DNA from: Bradyrhizobium sp. 141
GTDB lineage: Bacteria; Pseudomonadota; Alphaproteobacteria; Rhizobiales; Xanthobacteraceae
NCBI RefSeq assembly: GCF_023074055.1
Contig: NZ_JADPKR010000064.1
Coordinates: 1 to 64,000 of the forward strand
DNA length: 64,000 bases
Reading direction: 5' to 3'
This document shows positions 1 to 7,972 of this stretch, one piece after another (position 1 is the first letter of the stretch; the number at the start of each line of letters is the position of its first letter). Both the position numbers and the translations under genes were made by a program. The notes below the pieces were generated by a model that was given only the letters and a program-made list of their open reading frames with translations, was not told where the DNA came from and searched no databases.

Positions 1-52
1 CCACCGCGCCGATCCCGTACAGAAGCAAGTGCCCAGCGAGTGGATGACGCAA
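1..52 (-). CDS. Possible 5' end of a membrane protein gene running off the left edge
   Basis: On the minus strand a frame opening at a TTG (50-52) reads MRHPLAGHLLLYGIGAV before leaving the window. The hydrophobic run suggests the first membrane segment of a protein. The frame is also open further upstream, towards the repeat at 85-166, so the start is uncertain. It lies in the same direction as and downstream of uppP. Only 17 codons are visible and no family can be named. Confidence 0.25.
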   Translation of the reverse strand, partial: MRHPLAGHLLLYGIGAV

Positions 53-84
53 AAAGGGATTGACTAACCAAGGCCCGTTACAGA

Positions 85-166
85 AGCCCGGATGGAGCGC
101 AGCGCAATCCCGGGATCGTGCCACAAGCACGGCGGCCCCGGATTACGCTTTCGCTCCATCCGGGCT
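85..166. repeat. Palindromic intergenic repeat, family A copy 1
   Basis: The outer arms AGCCCGGATGGAGCG (85-99) and CGCTCCATCCGGGCT (152-166) are exact reverse complements, with partly complementary inner arms. The same arms recur at 18872-18957 and 41552-41635. It sits just downstream of the uppP stop codon and could fold as a large hairpin in RNA. Confidence 0.85.
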
Positions 167-187
167 ACGGCCACTACGGCGGTATGC

Positions 188-994
188 CTACCGCCCCAGC
201 GCCAGCGCGATCAGGCCGAGCGTGCCGACGATGACGCGCCACCAGGCGAACACCACGAAGCCATGCCGGGTGACGTATTCCAGGAACGTCTTGACCACGA
301 TGATCGCGGTGATGAACGACACCACGAAGCCGATCGCGACGATGCCCATATGGTCCATCGTCATCTCGGAGCGGTTCTTGTAGAAATCGTAGGCGAACGC
401 CCCGATCATGGTGGGGATGGCGAGGAAGAACGAGAACTCCGCCGCCGCGCGCTTGTCGGCGCCCAGGAACATCGCGGCAACGATGCTGGCGCCGGAACGC
501 GACACGCCCGGGATCATCGCCACGCACTGCGCGATGCCGATATAGAGATACATCAGCAGCGGAAACCGGGTGGCGTCATGCTCGCGCGGCTTGAGGTCGA
601 GCTTGTCGACCCAGAGCAGGATGGCGCCGCCGACGATCAGCGTGAAGCACACCACCCAGGGATTGAACAACACGCTCTTGATGTATTTACCGGCGACGAG
701 GCCGACGATCACGGCGGGCAGAAACGCGACCAGCACGCCAATCACGAAGCGGCGCGCATAAGCATCGCCCGTGAAGAAGCCGATCACGACATCCCACAGC
801 TTCTTGAAGTAAAGTCCGACGATCGCGAGGATCGCACCTAACTGGATCAGAACCGTAAACGAATCCCAGAAGGCGCCTTCACCAAGATGGAAGAAGCGTT
901 CCGCAAGCAAGAGGTGGCCGGTCGAGGACACGGGAAGGAACTCGGTCACACCCTCGATGATGCCGAGGATCACTGCCCGTATTGCATCTGACAT
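188..994 (-). CDS. uppP: Undecaprenyl-diphosphatase (UppP/BacA)
   Basis: Integral membrane phosphatase that converts undecaprenyl pyrophosphate to the monophosphate, recycling the lipid carrier for peptidoglycan and other envelope polymers; overexpression gives bacitracin resistance in other bacteria. The 268-residue protein has the usual family length. The N-terminal catalytic signature is intact: E14 and E18 in EGVTEFLP, then SSTGH with H27. The second signature PGVSRSGAS is at residues 162-170. Several hydrophobic segments cover the rest. The start at MSDAIRAVILG places the catalytic motif where the family has it. It is divergent from fzlA, with about 170 bp between them. Confidence 0.96.
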   Translation of the reverse strand: MSDAIRAVILGIIEGVTEFLPVSSTGHLLLAERFFHLGEGAFWDSFTVLIQLGAILAIVGLYFKKLWDVVIGFFTGDAYARRFVIGVLVAFLPAVIVGLVAGKYIKSVLFNPWVVCFTLIVGGAILLWVDKLDLKPREHDATRFPLLMYLYIGIAQCVAMIPGVSRSGASIVAAMFLGADKRAAAEFSFFLAIPTMIGAFAYDFYKNRSEMTMDHMGIVAIGFVVSFITAIIVVKTFLEYVTRHGFVVFAWWRVIVGTLGLIALALGR

Positions 995-1163
995 ATTTAC
1001 GGTCCATTTCGGCTGGAAAAGCGGGGCCCTTCTCGCCTATTCGCCCCCATGCCGCAATCGCAAAATGCGAAATCACGCCCTTGCTTCGCGGTTTTGAAGG
1101 ACTAGTGTGGCGCCGCACAAACATTGATGGATTCTTAAGCACCATCAAATAGTCAAAGGCTTC

Positions 1164-1856
1164 ATGTTTACGCTGTTTCATCATCCGTTCTGTCCGCATT
1201 CGCGCTTCATCCGCCTGATCGCGGGCGAATACGGGCTCGACCTGAAGCTGGTCGAGGAGCGCAGCTGGGAACGGCGCGAGGCGTTTCTGTTGCTCAACGC
1301 GGCAGGCACGACGCCCGTGATGGTGGACGACGAGCAGCCGCCGATCCCGGGCGCGGCGATCATCGCCGAATATGTCGACGAGGCCTATGGCGCCGAGATG
1401 GGACCCAAGCGCCTGATGCCGGAAACGATCTCCGAGCGCGTCGAGGTGCGCCGGCTGATGGCCTGGTTCAACGAAAAGTTCTTCGAGGAGGTCTCGCACC
1501 CTCTCGTCACCGAGCGCATTTACAAGCGCTTCATGAGCGAGGAAAACGGCGGCGGCGCGCCTTCCGCCGACGTGATGCGCGCGGCCAAGGCCAATGTGCG
1601 CTATCATCTGGCCTATATCGGCTGGCTGGCGCAGACGCGTAATTTCCTCGCCGGCGACCGGCTCACTTACGCGGATCTCGCCGCCGCGGCGCATCTCTCG
1701 GCGATCGACTATCTGGGCGACGTGCCATGGAGCGAGGACGACGCAGCAAAGGCGTGGTACGCGCGGGTGAAGTCCCGCCCGTCGTTCCGTCCGCTCCTCA
1801 GCGAATGGCTGGCCGGCGTGCCGGCATCGCGGACTTATGTGGACCTGGATTTCTGA
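1164..1856 (+). CDS. fzlA: FzlA-like GST-fold FtsZ-binding division protein
   Basis: A 230-residue glutathione S-transferase fold protein: thioredoxin-like N-terminal half beginning FTLFHHPFCPHSR, and an all-helical C-terminal half with FLAGDRLTYADLAAAAHLS. The long stretch DYLGDVPW...WYARVKSRPSFRPLL and the C-terminal ending YVDLDF match my memory of Caulobacter FzlA, which binds FtsZ and promotes septal wall synthesis through FtsW/FtsI. If so it is a cytoplasmic divisome regulator and not a detoxifying enzyme. Its place beside uppP fits an envelope role. The generic alternative is an uncharacterised GST. Confidence 0.8.
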   Translation: MFTLFHHPFCPHSRFIRLIAGEYGLDLKLVEERSWERREAFLLLNAAGTTPVMVDDEQPPIPGAAIIAEYVDEAYGAEMGPKRLMPETISERVEVRRLMAWFNEKFFEEVSHPLVTERIYKRFMSEENGGGAPSADVMRAAKANVRYHLAYIGWLAQTRNFLAGDRLTYADLAAAAHLSAIDYLGDVPWSEDDAAKAWYARVKSRPSFRPLLSEWLAGVPASRTYVDLDF

Positions 1857-1863
1857 CGAAGGT

Positions 1864-1959
1864 CGTCATGCCCGGGCTTGTCCCGGGCATCCACGTACTT
1901 TCTGTTCTCGTGAATGCTCAGCAAGAACGTGGATGGCCGGGACAAGCCCGGCCATGACG
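1864..1959. repeat. Palindromic repeat, family B copy 1
   Basis: Inverted repeat that starts CGTCATGCCCGGGCTTGTCC and ends with GGACAAGCCCGGCCATGACG. A close copy lies at 24533-24618. It fills the fzlA-queG gap, and its right end contains the ATG (1954-1956) proposed as the queG start. Confidence 0.88.
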
Positions 1960-3111
1960 AGTGTGGATGCATTGGTGATCAAATTCGACGCAGGCAATGT
2001 TGAGCTGCGTGCGGCGCTTGCGCGCGAAGCGCGTGCGCTCGGCTTCGACTGCGTCGGCGTCACCGCACCCGGCATGATCGAAAACGCCGGAAAATACTTC
2101 CTCGAATTCATCGCCTCGGGCGGTCACGGCGACATGGACTGGCTCGCCGCACAGCCGGAGCGCCGCGTCGATCCACGCGGGCTGTGGCGCGACGTGCGCA
2201 GCGTGATCATGCTCGGCGTCAATTACGGTCCCGACCAGGATCCGCTCGCGATCCTCGAACAGCGCACGCGCGCGGCGATCTCGGTCTATGCGCAAGGCGA
2301 CGACTATCACGACCTCATCAAGAAGCGGCTGAAGGCGCTGGCGCGTTGGCTGGTCGCGACCGCGCCATCGGACGTGAAGGTGTTCGTCGACACCGCGGCG
2401 GTGATGGAGAAGCCGTTGGCGCAAACCGCGCGTCTCGGCTGGCAGGGCAAGCACACCAACCTCGTCTCACGCGAATTCGGCTCGTGGCTGTTTCTCGGCG
2501 CGATCTACACCACGCTGGAGTTGCCGCGCGACGACGCCGAGATCGATCATTGCGGCTCGTGCCAGGCCTGCCTCGACATCTGCCCGACCGCGGCGTTCCC
2601 CGCGCCCTACAAGCTCGATGCGCGGCGCTGCATCTCGTACCTGACCATCGAGAACAAGGGGCCGATCCCGCGCGAGTTTCGCAAAGCCATCGGCAATCGC
2701 ATCTACGGCTGCGACGACTGCCTCGCGGCGTGTCCCTGGAACAAGTTCGCGCAGGAAGGACGCGAGGCCAAGCTCGCCGCGCGCGACGAATTGCGTGCAC
2801 CTGAACTTGCGGAGCTGGCACGGCTCGACGACGCCGCGTTTCGCGCGCTGTTCACGAAATCGCCGGTCAAGCGCATCGGCCGCGACCGCTTTTTGCGGAA
2901 CGTGCTGATTGCGATCGGCAACTCCGGCGATGCGACGCTGGCGGAGGAAGCGCGGCAATTGCTCGACGATGCGAGCCCGCTGGTGCGCGGGGCTGCGGTG
3001 TGGGCGCTGGGGCAGTTGGTGGCGCGGGAGCAGTTTGAGGCGCTCGGCGCAAACGCGCTTGCCAACGAGCACGACGACAGCGTGCGCGAGGAGTGGCAGG
3101 CCGCTTCCTAG
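1954..3111 (+). CDS. queG: Epoxyqueuosine reductase QueG
   Basis: Cobalamin- and iron-sulfur-dependent enzyme that reduces epoxyqueuosine to queuosine in tRNA wobble position 34. The 385-residue reading has the QueG layout: a catalytic-domain motif FVDTAAVMEK, then two ferredoxin-like clusters CGSCQACLDICP and CDDCLAACPW, and a C-terminal HEAT-like region with DDASPLVRGAAVWALGQL. The frame is open upstream to 1837, but that part is only translated repeat and resembles no protein. ATG 1954, inside the repeat, or GTG 1963 or 1975 are the plausible starts. The exact start is unsure; the identity is not. Confidence 0.93.
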   Translation: MTSVDALVIKFDAGNVELRAALAREARALGFDCVGVTAPGMIENAGKYFLEFIASGGHGDMDWLAAQPERRVDPRGLWRDVRSVIMLGVNYGPDQDPLAILEQRTRAAISVYAQGDDYHDLIKKRLKALARWLVATAPSDVKVFVDTAAVMEKPLAQTARLGWQGKHTNLVSREFGSWLFLGAIYTTLELPRDDAEIDHCGSCQACLDICPTAAFPAPYKLDARRCISYLTIENKGPIPREFRKAIGNRIYGCDDCLAACPWNKFAQEGREAKLAARDELRAPELAELARLDDAAFRALFTKSPVKRIGRDRFLRNVLIAIGNSGDATLAEEARQLLDDASPLVRGAAVWALGQLVAREQFEALGANALANEHDDSVREEWQAAS

Positions 3112-3117
3112 TCCACT

Positions 3118-3224
3118 GCTGTCATTCCCCGCGAAAGCGGGGAATCCAGTACGCCGCGGCCTCTCGACTCAATTACTGCCGTCTCTGTAATACTGGATCG
3201 CCCGATCAAGTCGGGCGATGACAG
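3118..3224. repeat. Palindromic repeat, family C copy 1
   Basis: Intergenic inverted repeat of the form GTCATTCCCCGC ... ATCCAGTACGCCGCGGC ... ATACTGGATCGCCCGATCAA ... GGGCGATGACA. A close copy is at 4695-4800, and looser relatives are at 4098-4203 and 15996-16079. Confidence 0.85.
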
Positions 3225-3278
3225 CGGTTGTTGTGGCAACACTTGATTTCCCCACTCATTCCAGCAATCTCGCGCGTC

Positions 3279-4076
3279 ATGACAAACATGCCTTTCTTCA
3301 CCCGTGACGGCGACACATTCCATCCGACGGAAGTCGCCAACGGCCCGTGGGATCCGAAATCACTGCACGGGCGCGTCATCATCGGCCTGCTCGGCTTCGC
3401 CATCGAGGAGCGCCATTCCGGGCCTGAATTCGTGCCGGCGCGGCTCACGGTCGACATGTTTCGGCTGCCGACCATCGACAAGCCGATCGAGGTGACGACG
3501 CGCCTGGTGCGCGACGGTCTGCGCATCCGCGTGGTGGAAGCGGAGTTCGTCTCTGGCGGCGTCAGCATGGCGCGCGCCTCGTGCCAGCTGCTGCGCAAGA
3601 CGCAAAACCCTGAAGGCAATGTCTGGTCGCCGCCAAATTGGGACGTGCCGAAGCCGGCCGACATTCCGAAGCCCACCGATCCCAGGCTCGGCATGAACGG
3701 CAAATGGACGACGCGCCCCATTGTCGGCCATATGGGCTCGCTCGGCCCGCGCCGGCTCTGGATGAGCGAGGTGCGCGAGCTCGTTGCAGGCGTGCCGATG
3801 ACGCCGTTCGTCCATGTCGCCACCGGCGCCGATTTCGCCAGCCCGTTTGCGAACGCCGGCGACAAGGGTCTCGGCTACATCAACAGCGACGTGACGATCT
3901 ATCTACACCGTCTGCCGGTGACGAACTGGATCGGCTTCGAGGTGGTGAACCATCACGCCACCGACGGCGTCGCGATCGGCGAATGCTGGCTCTACGACGA
4001 ACAGGGCCCGATCGGCACCGCGACGGTGGCGGCGCTGGCGCAGCGCAAGCCGATCGTGAATCCGTCGAAGCGGTAG
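3279..4076 (+). CDS. Thioesterase-like (hot-dog fold) family protein
   Basis: A 265-residue protein read from ATG 3279 (MTNMPFFTRDGD); ATG 3288 is also possible, and the frame upstream is repeat. The N-terminal half (HGRVIIGLLGFAIEE...PARLTVDMFRLPTIDKP) and C-terminal half (FVHVATGADFASPFAN...DVTIYLHRLP...GFEVVNHHATDGVAIGECWLYDEQGPIGTATV) look like the two hot-dog repeats of the acyl-CoA thioesterase-like superfamily. Substrate and pathway cannot be read from the sequence. It stands alone between two family C repeats. Confidence 0.7.
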   Translation: MTNMPFFTRDGDTFHPTEVANGPWDPKSLHGRVIIGLLGFAIEERHSGPEFVPARLTVDMFRLPTIDKPIEVTTRLVRDGLRIRVVEAEFVSGGVSMARASCQLLRKTQNPEGNVWSPPNWDVPKPADIPKPTDPRLGMNGKWTTRPIVGHMGSLGPRRLWMSEVRELVAGVPMTPFVHVATGADFASPFANAGDKGLGYINSDVTIYLHRLPVTNWIGFEVVNHHATDGVAIGECWLYDEQGPIGTATVAALAQRKPIVNPSKR

Positions 4077-4097
4077 CGGCGCGCCCTTCGCTACTGT

Positions 4098-4203
4098 CGT
4101 CATTCCGGGGCGCGCCACTTGGCGCCAACCCGGAATCCATTCCTCCACCATTGCTGCCGTCTGATGGATTCCGGGCTCGCGCTACGCGCGCCCCGGAATG
4201 ACG
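4098..4203. repeat. Palindromic repeat, family C-like copy 3
   Basis: Arms CGTCATTCCGGGGCGCG (left end) and CGCGCCCCGGAATGACG (right end) are exact reverse complements, separated by further self-complementary sequence. It lies between two convergent genes and may serve as a bidirectional terminator or RNA-stabilising hairpin. Confidence 0.82.
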
Positions 4204-4204
4204 G

Positions 4205-4672
4205 CTAGGTGAGGTGCCGCCGCATCGCCGGCCGCGCCTTCAGCTCGGCGCCCTGCTTGGCGACGATCTTCGCAATCCGTTCCGGCGCAAACTTCAGGTC
4301 GACAAAAGCCGGCGCGGTGTTGGCGACCTCGTGATAGCAAACGATCTGGCCGTCACGCAGCGTCATGATCGCGACGCCCTCGAACATCGCCCGCGCGCCG
4401 TTCGCTTCCGGCAGGGTTGATTTGTAGCTGAAGGTGTAGCGCGCATAGAGCGTGGTGCCGTCGGTGACGGGGTCATGCATGTCCCAGCGGAAATCGGTCG
4501 CCGTGCGATAGAACCAGTCGTCGATCATCTCGGCGATCTTCACGCGGCCGGCGAAGGCGCCGTAGAACACGTCGTGATAGATGCCGTCCTCGGTGAACAG
4601 CTCGGCAAATGCGCGGCCGTTGCGCTGCTCGACCGCGTCGCAGAAGGCGCGCAGCATGGCGGTGGTGGTCAT
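4205..4672 (-). CDS. SnoaL/NTF2-like small protein
   Basis: A 155-residue protein read from the ATG at 4670-4672 (MTTTAMLRAFCDAVEQRNGR). The sequence shows the NTF2-like pattern of an N-terminal helix, an acidic DGIYHDVFYG segment, EMIDDWFYR, and strands TTLYARYTFSYKS and GVAIMTLRDGQIVCYHEVAN. Proteins of this fold include SnoaL-type cyclases and limonene epoxide hydrolases, but many are uncharacterised, so no reaction is assigned. The frame upstream of this ATG runs into repeat. Confidence 0.72.
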   Translation of the reverse strand: MTTTAMLRAFCDAVEQRNGRAFAELFTEDGIYHDVFYGAFAGRVKIAEMIDDWFYRTATDFRWDMHDPVTDGTTLYARYTFSYKSTLPEANGARAMFEGVAIMTLRDGQIVCYHEVANTAPAFVDLKFAPERIAKIVAKQGAELKARPAMRRHLT

Positions 4673-4694
4673 TGTTGCTTCTCCCTCCCGATCT

Positions 4695-4800
4695 CTGTCA
4701 TGCCCCGGCTTGACCGGGGCATCCAGTACGCCGCGGCTTCTCGACCCAGCCCCGACGGTCTCTGGAATACTGGATCGCCCGATCAAGTCGGGCGATGACA
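4695..4800. repeat. Palindromic repeat, family C copy 2
   Basis: Close copy of 3118-3224, with the shared core ATCCAGTACGCCGCGGC and ATACTGGATCGCCCGATCAA. It occupies the gap between two leftward genes. Confidence 0.85.
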
Positions 4801-4820
4801 CCGAGTGCTGAGGCAGCACT

Positions 4821-5618
4821 TCACCCGATCTCCGCCACCGCGGCAAGAATGCGCGCGATGTCCTGCGGGCGGGAGAGACGGTGATCGCCGTCCTGGATCA
4901 TGGTCAGCACGACGTCGTCGGCCGGCAGGCGGTGCGTCAGCGCGAAGGCGTGCTGCCAGGGCACATCGGGATCCTGCGCGCCTTGCAGGATGCGGACCGG
5001 GCAGCCGAGATCGATGGCGCTGCCGAGCACGAGATGATTGCGCCCCTCCTCGATCAGGTTCCGCGTGATCGGATAGGGCGAGCCGTCGCCATAGTCCGAC
5101 GGCCTCATCCAAACGCCCTTGGTCTCGATCTCCTGCTTCACCGCTGACGAAAAATTCTTCCACATCAGCTCTTCGGTGAAATCCGGCGCCGGCGCGATCA
5201 GGACGAGACCGGCCAGCGACGCCTTGGCTTGTTTCTCCTGCCGCTTCTTGATCTCGCGCGCGAGCAGCAGCGCCATCCAGCCGCCCATGGAGGAACCGAT
5301 CAGGACCTGCGGGCCCGCGCAGAAGCGCTCGAACACGGCCACGCTCTCCTGCAGCCAGCGCCCGATGGTTCCATCGGCGAAATCGCCGCCGGATTCGCCG
5401 TGGCCGGAATAGTCGAACCGGACCATTGCGCGGCCGTGATCCCGGGCCCAGCCGTCCAGCGCCAAGGCCTTGCTGCCCTGCATGTCCGACTTGAATCCGC
5501 CGAGCCAGAGCAGCCCGGGCCCTTGCCCGGGCCGGCTGCGTACCGCGATCCTGCGTGCTGACCTGCCCTCGCCCACGTCGATGGAGCCGGGCACGGCCTC
5601 GGGAATTGCATGGGTCAT
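4821..5618 (-). CDS. Alpha/beta hydrolase
   Basis: A 265-residue serine hydrolase of the alpha/beta fold. Visible features are an oxyanion-region segment LLWLGGFKSDM, the strand-turn VRFDYSGHGESGG, the nucleophile elbow GSSMGG, and a late GDHRLSRPQD segment carrying the likely catalytic histidine with an upstream Asp in QGAQDPDVPW. It resembles the ABHD10/palmitoyl-thioesterase-like branch, but the substrate is unknown. It is leftward and divergent from infC, and no signal peptide is visible, so it is likely cytoplasmic. Confidence 0.8.
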   Translation of the reverse strand: MTHAIPEAVPGSIDVGEGRSARRIAVRSRPGQGPGLLWLGGFKSDMQGSKALALDGWARDHGRAMVRFDYSGHGESGGDFADGTIGRWLQESVAVFERFCAGPQVLIGSSMGGWMALLLAREIKKRQEKQAKASLAGLVLIAPAPDFTEELMWKNFSSAVKQEIETKGVWMRPSDYGDGSPYPITRNLIEEGRNHLVLGSAIDLGCPVRILQGAQDPDVPWQHAFALTHRLPADDVVLTMIQDGDHRLSRPQDIARILAAVAEIG

Positions 5619-5864
5619 GGAACGTTTCCCCTGGCTGCGCGGTTTGAGCTGTCCGGTCGTATTCCGCAGCGCCGGATACCGGCATTGCCCCTTTGGGACG
5701 CTTGCGGAACGGAAGCAAGGTGTCTATGTCGGTCAGCGTGCCCAGGCGTGGCCGAAATACCTCGCATTTGAGGGTTTTTCGATCGCGGTCCGAGCGAATT
5801 GCTTGCCGGCAAACGCATCTTCCTGCAAAATAGCAGCCTCTTTCACAACTTTGGAGAACCACCC

Positions 5865-6404
5865 ATTCGCCGTCCCAATAAAGCCCCGCCCGTCGCCAGC
5901 AAAGATGGGCCGCGCATCAATGATGATATTCGCAATGCGCAGATCCAGCTGATCGATCAGGCCGGTGACAACAAAGGCACGGTCGAGACTGTTGCGGCCA
6001 TCCGCATGGCCCAGGAGGCCGGCATGGATCTGGTCGAGATCTCGCCGAACGTCAGCCCTCCCGTCTGCAAGATCATGGACTACGGGAAGTATAAATATTC
6101 CGCCCAGAAAAAAGCCGCCGAAGCCCGCAAGCGGCAGAAGATCGTCGAGATCAAGGAGATCAAGCTCCGCCCGATGATCGACGACCACGATTACGACGTG
6201 AAGATGCGCGCGATGCAGCGCTTCTTCGAAGAGGGCGACAAGGTCAAGATCACGCTGCGCTATCGCGGCCGCGAAATGGCGCACCAGGAGATCGGCACCA
6301 AGCTGCTCGACAAGATCAAGACCGACGTCGCCGAGCTCGCCAAGGTCGAGCAGGACGCGCGGTTCGAGGGCCGTCAGGTCGTCATGGTGCTGGCGCCGCG
6401 CTGA
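5865..6404 (+). CDS. infC: Translation initiation factor IF-3 with AUU start codon
   Basis: IF-3 binds the 30S subunit, prevents premature 50S joining and checks the start codon and initiator tRNA. Reading from ATT 5865 gives 179 residues, the usual IF-3 length, starting RRPNKAPPVASKDGPRIND after the initiator. Motifs include the N-domain VEISPNVSPPVCKIMDYGKYKY and the C-domain KITLRYRGREMAHQEIG. A Shine-Dalgarno GGAG at 5853-5856 sits 8 nt before ATT. The only upstream ATG (5799) would add 22 residues (MLAGKRIFLQ...) unlike any IF-3 and has no good ribosome-binding site. AUU starts are known for infC elsewhere and allow autoregulation. Confidence 0.95.
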   Translation: MRRPNKAPPVASKDGPRINDDIRNAQIQLIDQAGDNKGTVETVAAIRMAQEAGMDLVEISPNVSPPVCKIMDYGKYKYSAQKKAAEARKRQKIVEIKEIKLRPMIDDHDYDVKMRAMQRFFEEGDKVKITLRYRGREMAHQEIGTKLLDKIKTDVAELAKVEQDARFEGRQVVMVLAPR

Positions 6405-6430
6405 CGCCGGTTTGTCAGGACTGATAATTC

Positions 6431-6468
6431 AACGGCCCGTCCGGATTTCCGGCGGGCCGTTTTGTTTT
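6431..6468 (+). terminator. Rho-independent terminator after infC
   Basis: AACGGCCCGTCCGG pairs with CCGGCGGGCCGTT around an ATTT loop with one internal mismatch, followed by TTTGTTTT. It lies 27 nt after the infC stop, which indicates that infC is not co-transcribed with rpmI-rplT. Confidence 0.85.
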
Positions 6469-6499
6469 GTGCGGGGGTGCACGCCGCGAGCGTTGCTGC

Positions 6500-6620
6500 A
6501 CCCTCGCCCGCTTGCGGGAGAGGGTGGCGCGAAGCGCCGGGTGAGGGCTCTCTCCTCTGGAAAACTATCCCGTTGCGGAGGCACCCTCTCCCCAACCCTC
6601 CCCCGCAAGCGGGGGAGGGA
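6500..6620. repeat. Palindromic repeat, family F copy 1
   Basis: Contains CCCTCGCCCGCTTGCGGGAG and, further on, CCCTCTCCCC with CCCCGCAAGCGGGGGAGGG, plus the spacer GGCGCGAAGCGCCGGGTGAG. Related copies are at 31786-31930 and 62157-62275. Confidence 0.85.
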
Positions 6621-6643
6621 GCGCACCGCCTTCCCAGCGACGG

Positions 6644-7048
6644 CTACGTCCTCGTCGCCTGCCAGGTGCCGCTGCATTGGTCGCCGGAGATGATGCCTTT
6701 CCACGACCCGGCACCGACCACACCGGCGAGCCGGCCGCCGCCGCTGGCATGGGACGCGCCGACCGAGACCTGGACCGCGACGGCGCCGCCGCGCTTCACC
6801 CTGCCGGAGACCCGGCCGCCGCCGGCGGACGAGACGCGGTTGCCTGTTACGGTGAAGGGGACGCTGTAGCCGGAGCTGCAATTGCCCCGGGTGGTGGCGA
6901 AGGTGACGTTCCAAACACCGTCATAGCCGCCGATGCGGGCATCGGCAGTCGAGGGCAGCGCAGCCGTGGCGAGCAAGGTGAGCAGCGCCAGGCGGCGCGG
7001 ACGAGCGAAATCAGTCAGAGACGAAAGCGATTGGGAAAAATAGGCCAT
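6644..7048 (-). CDS. Small exported protein of unknown function
   Basis: A 134-residue protein read from the ATG at 7046-7048 (MAYFSQSLSS). It has a long N-terminal export signal ending near LLATAALPSTADA, followed by a glycine- and serine-rich, beta-type mature region with one cysteine pair (NCSSGYS and GDQCSGTW), which may form a disulfide in the periplasm. The motif GGYDGVWNVTF near the mature N-terminus is typical of small lipocalin-like or unknown alphaproteobacterial exported proteins. It is convergent with infC and separates infC from rpmI. A longer frame to 7138 exists but would bury the signal peptide. Confidence 0.65.
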   Translation of the reverse strand: MAYFSQSLSSLTDFARPRRLALLTLLATAALPSTADARIGGYDGVWNVTFATTRGNCSSGYSVPFTVTGNRVSSAGGGRVSGRVKRGGAVAVQVSVGASHASGGGRLAGVVGAGSWKGIISGDQCSGTWQATRT

Positions 7049-7320
7049 TTTGGTCCTGCTCCAGGCGACACGGCTGGGACATGAAGGTAGCAATTCCGGA
7101 TAGTCGCCGGCTAGGTTCCACCGGTTCATCGTTGCCAATTCGCCCGTTCTCTGTCATAAGCCCGGCCTTCATCGCCCGGCTGATTAAGGGCTGCCGTGGC
7201 GGTGTTTCGTGCGGGTTTCGCGCTTGTTCGTAGAAACCTGAGCACAATCAACGCTCTAACGAGCATTTTTGACGGCCAGCCGCCTTCGCGGGCGGATCTC
7301 TGTGCCATTAGGAGAGCCAA

Positions 7321-7521
7321 ATGCCCAAGCTGAAGACCAAATCGGGCGCTAAAAAGCGCTTCAAGGTGACTGCCACCGGCAAAGTGATGCACGCCCAGCG
7401 TGGCAAGCGTCACGGCATGATCAAGCGGACGAAGAAGCAGATCCGTCAGCTCCGCGGCACCCGCGTGCTGTTCAAGACCGACGGCGACAACGTCAAGAAG
7501 TACTTCTTGCCGAACGCCTGA
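7321..7521 (+). CDS. rpmI: 50S ribosomal protein L35
   Basis: Complete 66-residue L35 (MPKLKTKSGAKKRFKVTATG ... VKKYFLPNA), a small basic protein of the large subunit. A Shine-Dalgarno AGGAG lies just before the ATG. It is followed 80 nt later by rplT, the usual partner. The roughly 270 bp in front hold no gene and probably carry the promoter and leader of this two-gene operon. Confidence 0.97.
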   Translation: MPKLKTKSGAKKRFKVTATGKVMHAQRGKRHGMIKRTKKQIRQLRGTRVLFKTDGDNVKKYFLPNA

Positions 7522-7601
7522 TCGCGTCCACGATCACTGCCACCTCGCGCCGCATTCGCGCGGCGATCCGAAAACCAAGTCATCTCTGAAGGATATTTGT
7601 C

Positions 7602-7961
7602 ATGTCTCGCGTCAAACGCGGTGTGACCGCCCACGCCAAGCACAAGAAAGTCTACAAGGCCGCCAAGGGCTTCTATGGCCGCCGCAAGAACACCATCCGC
7701 GCCGCCAAGCCGGCCGTGGAGAAGGCCCAGCAATACGCCTTCCGCGACCGCAAGCGTAAGAAGCGGACGTTCCGCGCGCTCTGGATCCAGCGCATCAACG
7801 CTGCCGTCCGTCCGTTCGGCCTGACCTACAGCCGATTTATCGATGGCATGGCCAAGTCCGGGATCACCGTGGACCGCAAGGTGCTGTCGGATCTCGCGAT
7901 CAGCGAGCCTGCGGCCTTCCAGGCGATCGCCGAGAAGGCCAAAGCCGCTCTCGCTGCCTGA
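7602..7961 (+). CDS. rplT: 50S ribosomal protein L20
   Basis: Complete 119-residue L20, a primary 23S rRNA-binding protein required for early 50S assembly and, in other bacteria, a repressor of its own operon. The N-terminal basic arm MSRVKRGVTAHAKHKKVYKA is intact, as are YGRRKNTIRAAKPAVEKA and RDRKRKKRTFRALWIQRIN. A ribosome-binding site (GAAGGA) precedes the ATG. Pairs with rpmI; the next gene is convergent. Confidence 0.97.
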   Translation: MSRVKRGVTAHAKHKKVYKAAKGFYGRRKNTIRAAKPAVEKAQQYAFRDRKRKKRTFRALWIQRINAAVRPFGLTYSRFIDGMAKSGITVDRKVLSDLAISEPAAFQAIAEKAKAALAA

Positions 7962-7972
7962 GCCGTGCGGCG

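Noticed and set aside
60..841. Plus-strand frames at the left end
   Set aside because: They are antisense to uppP or translate the family A repeat.
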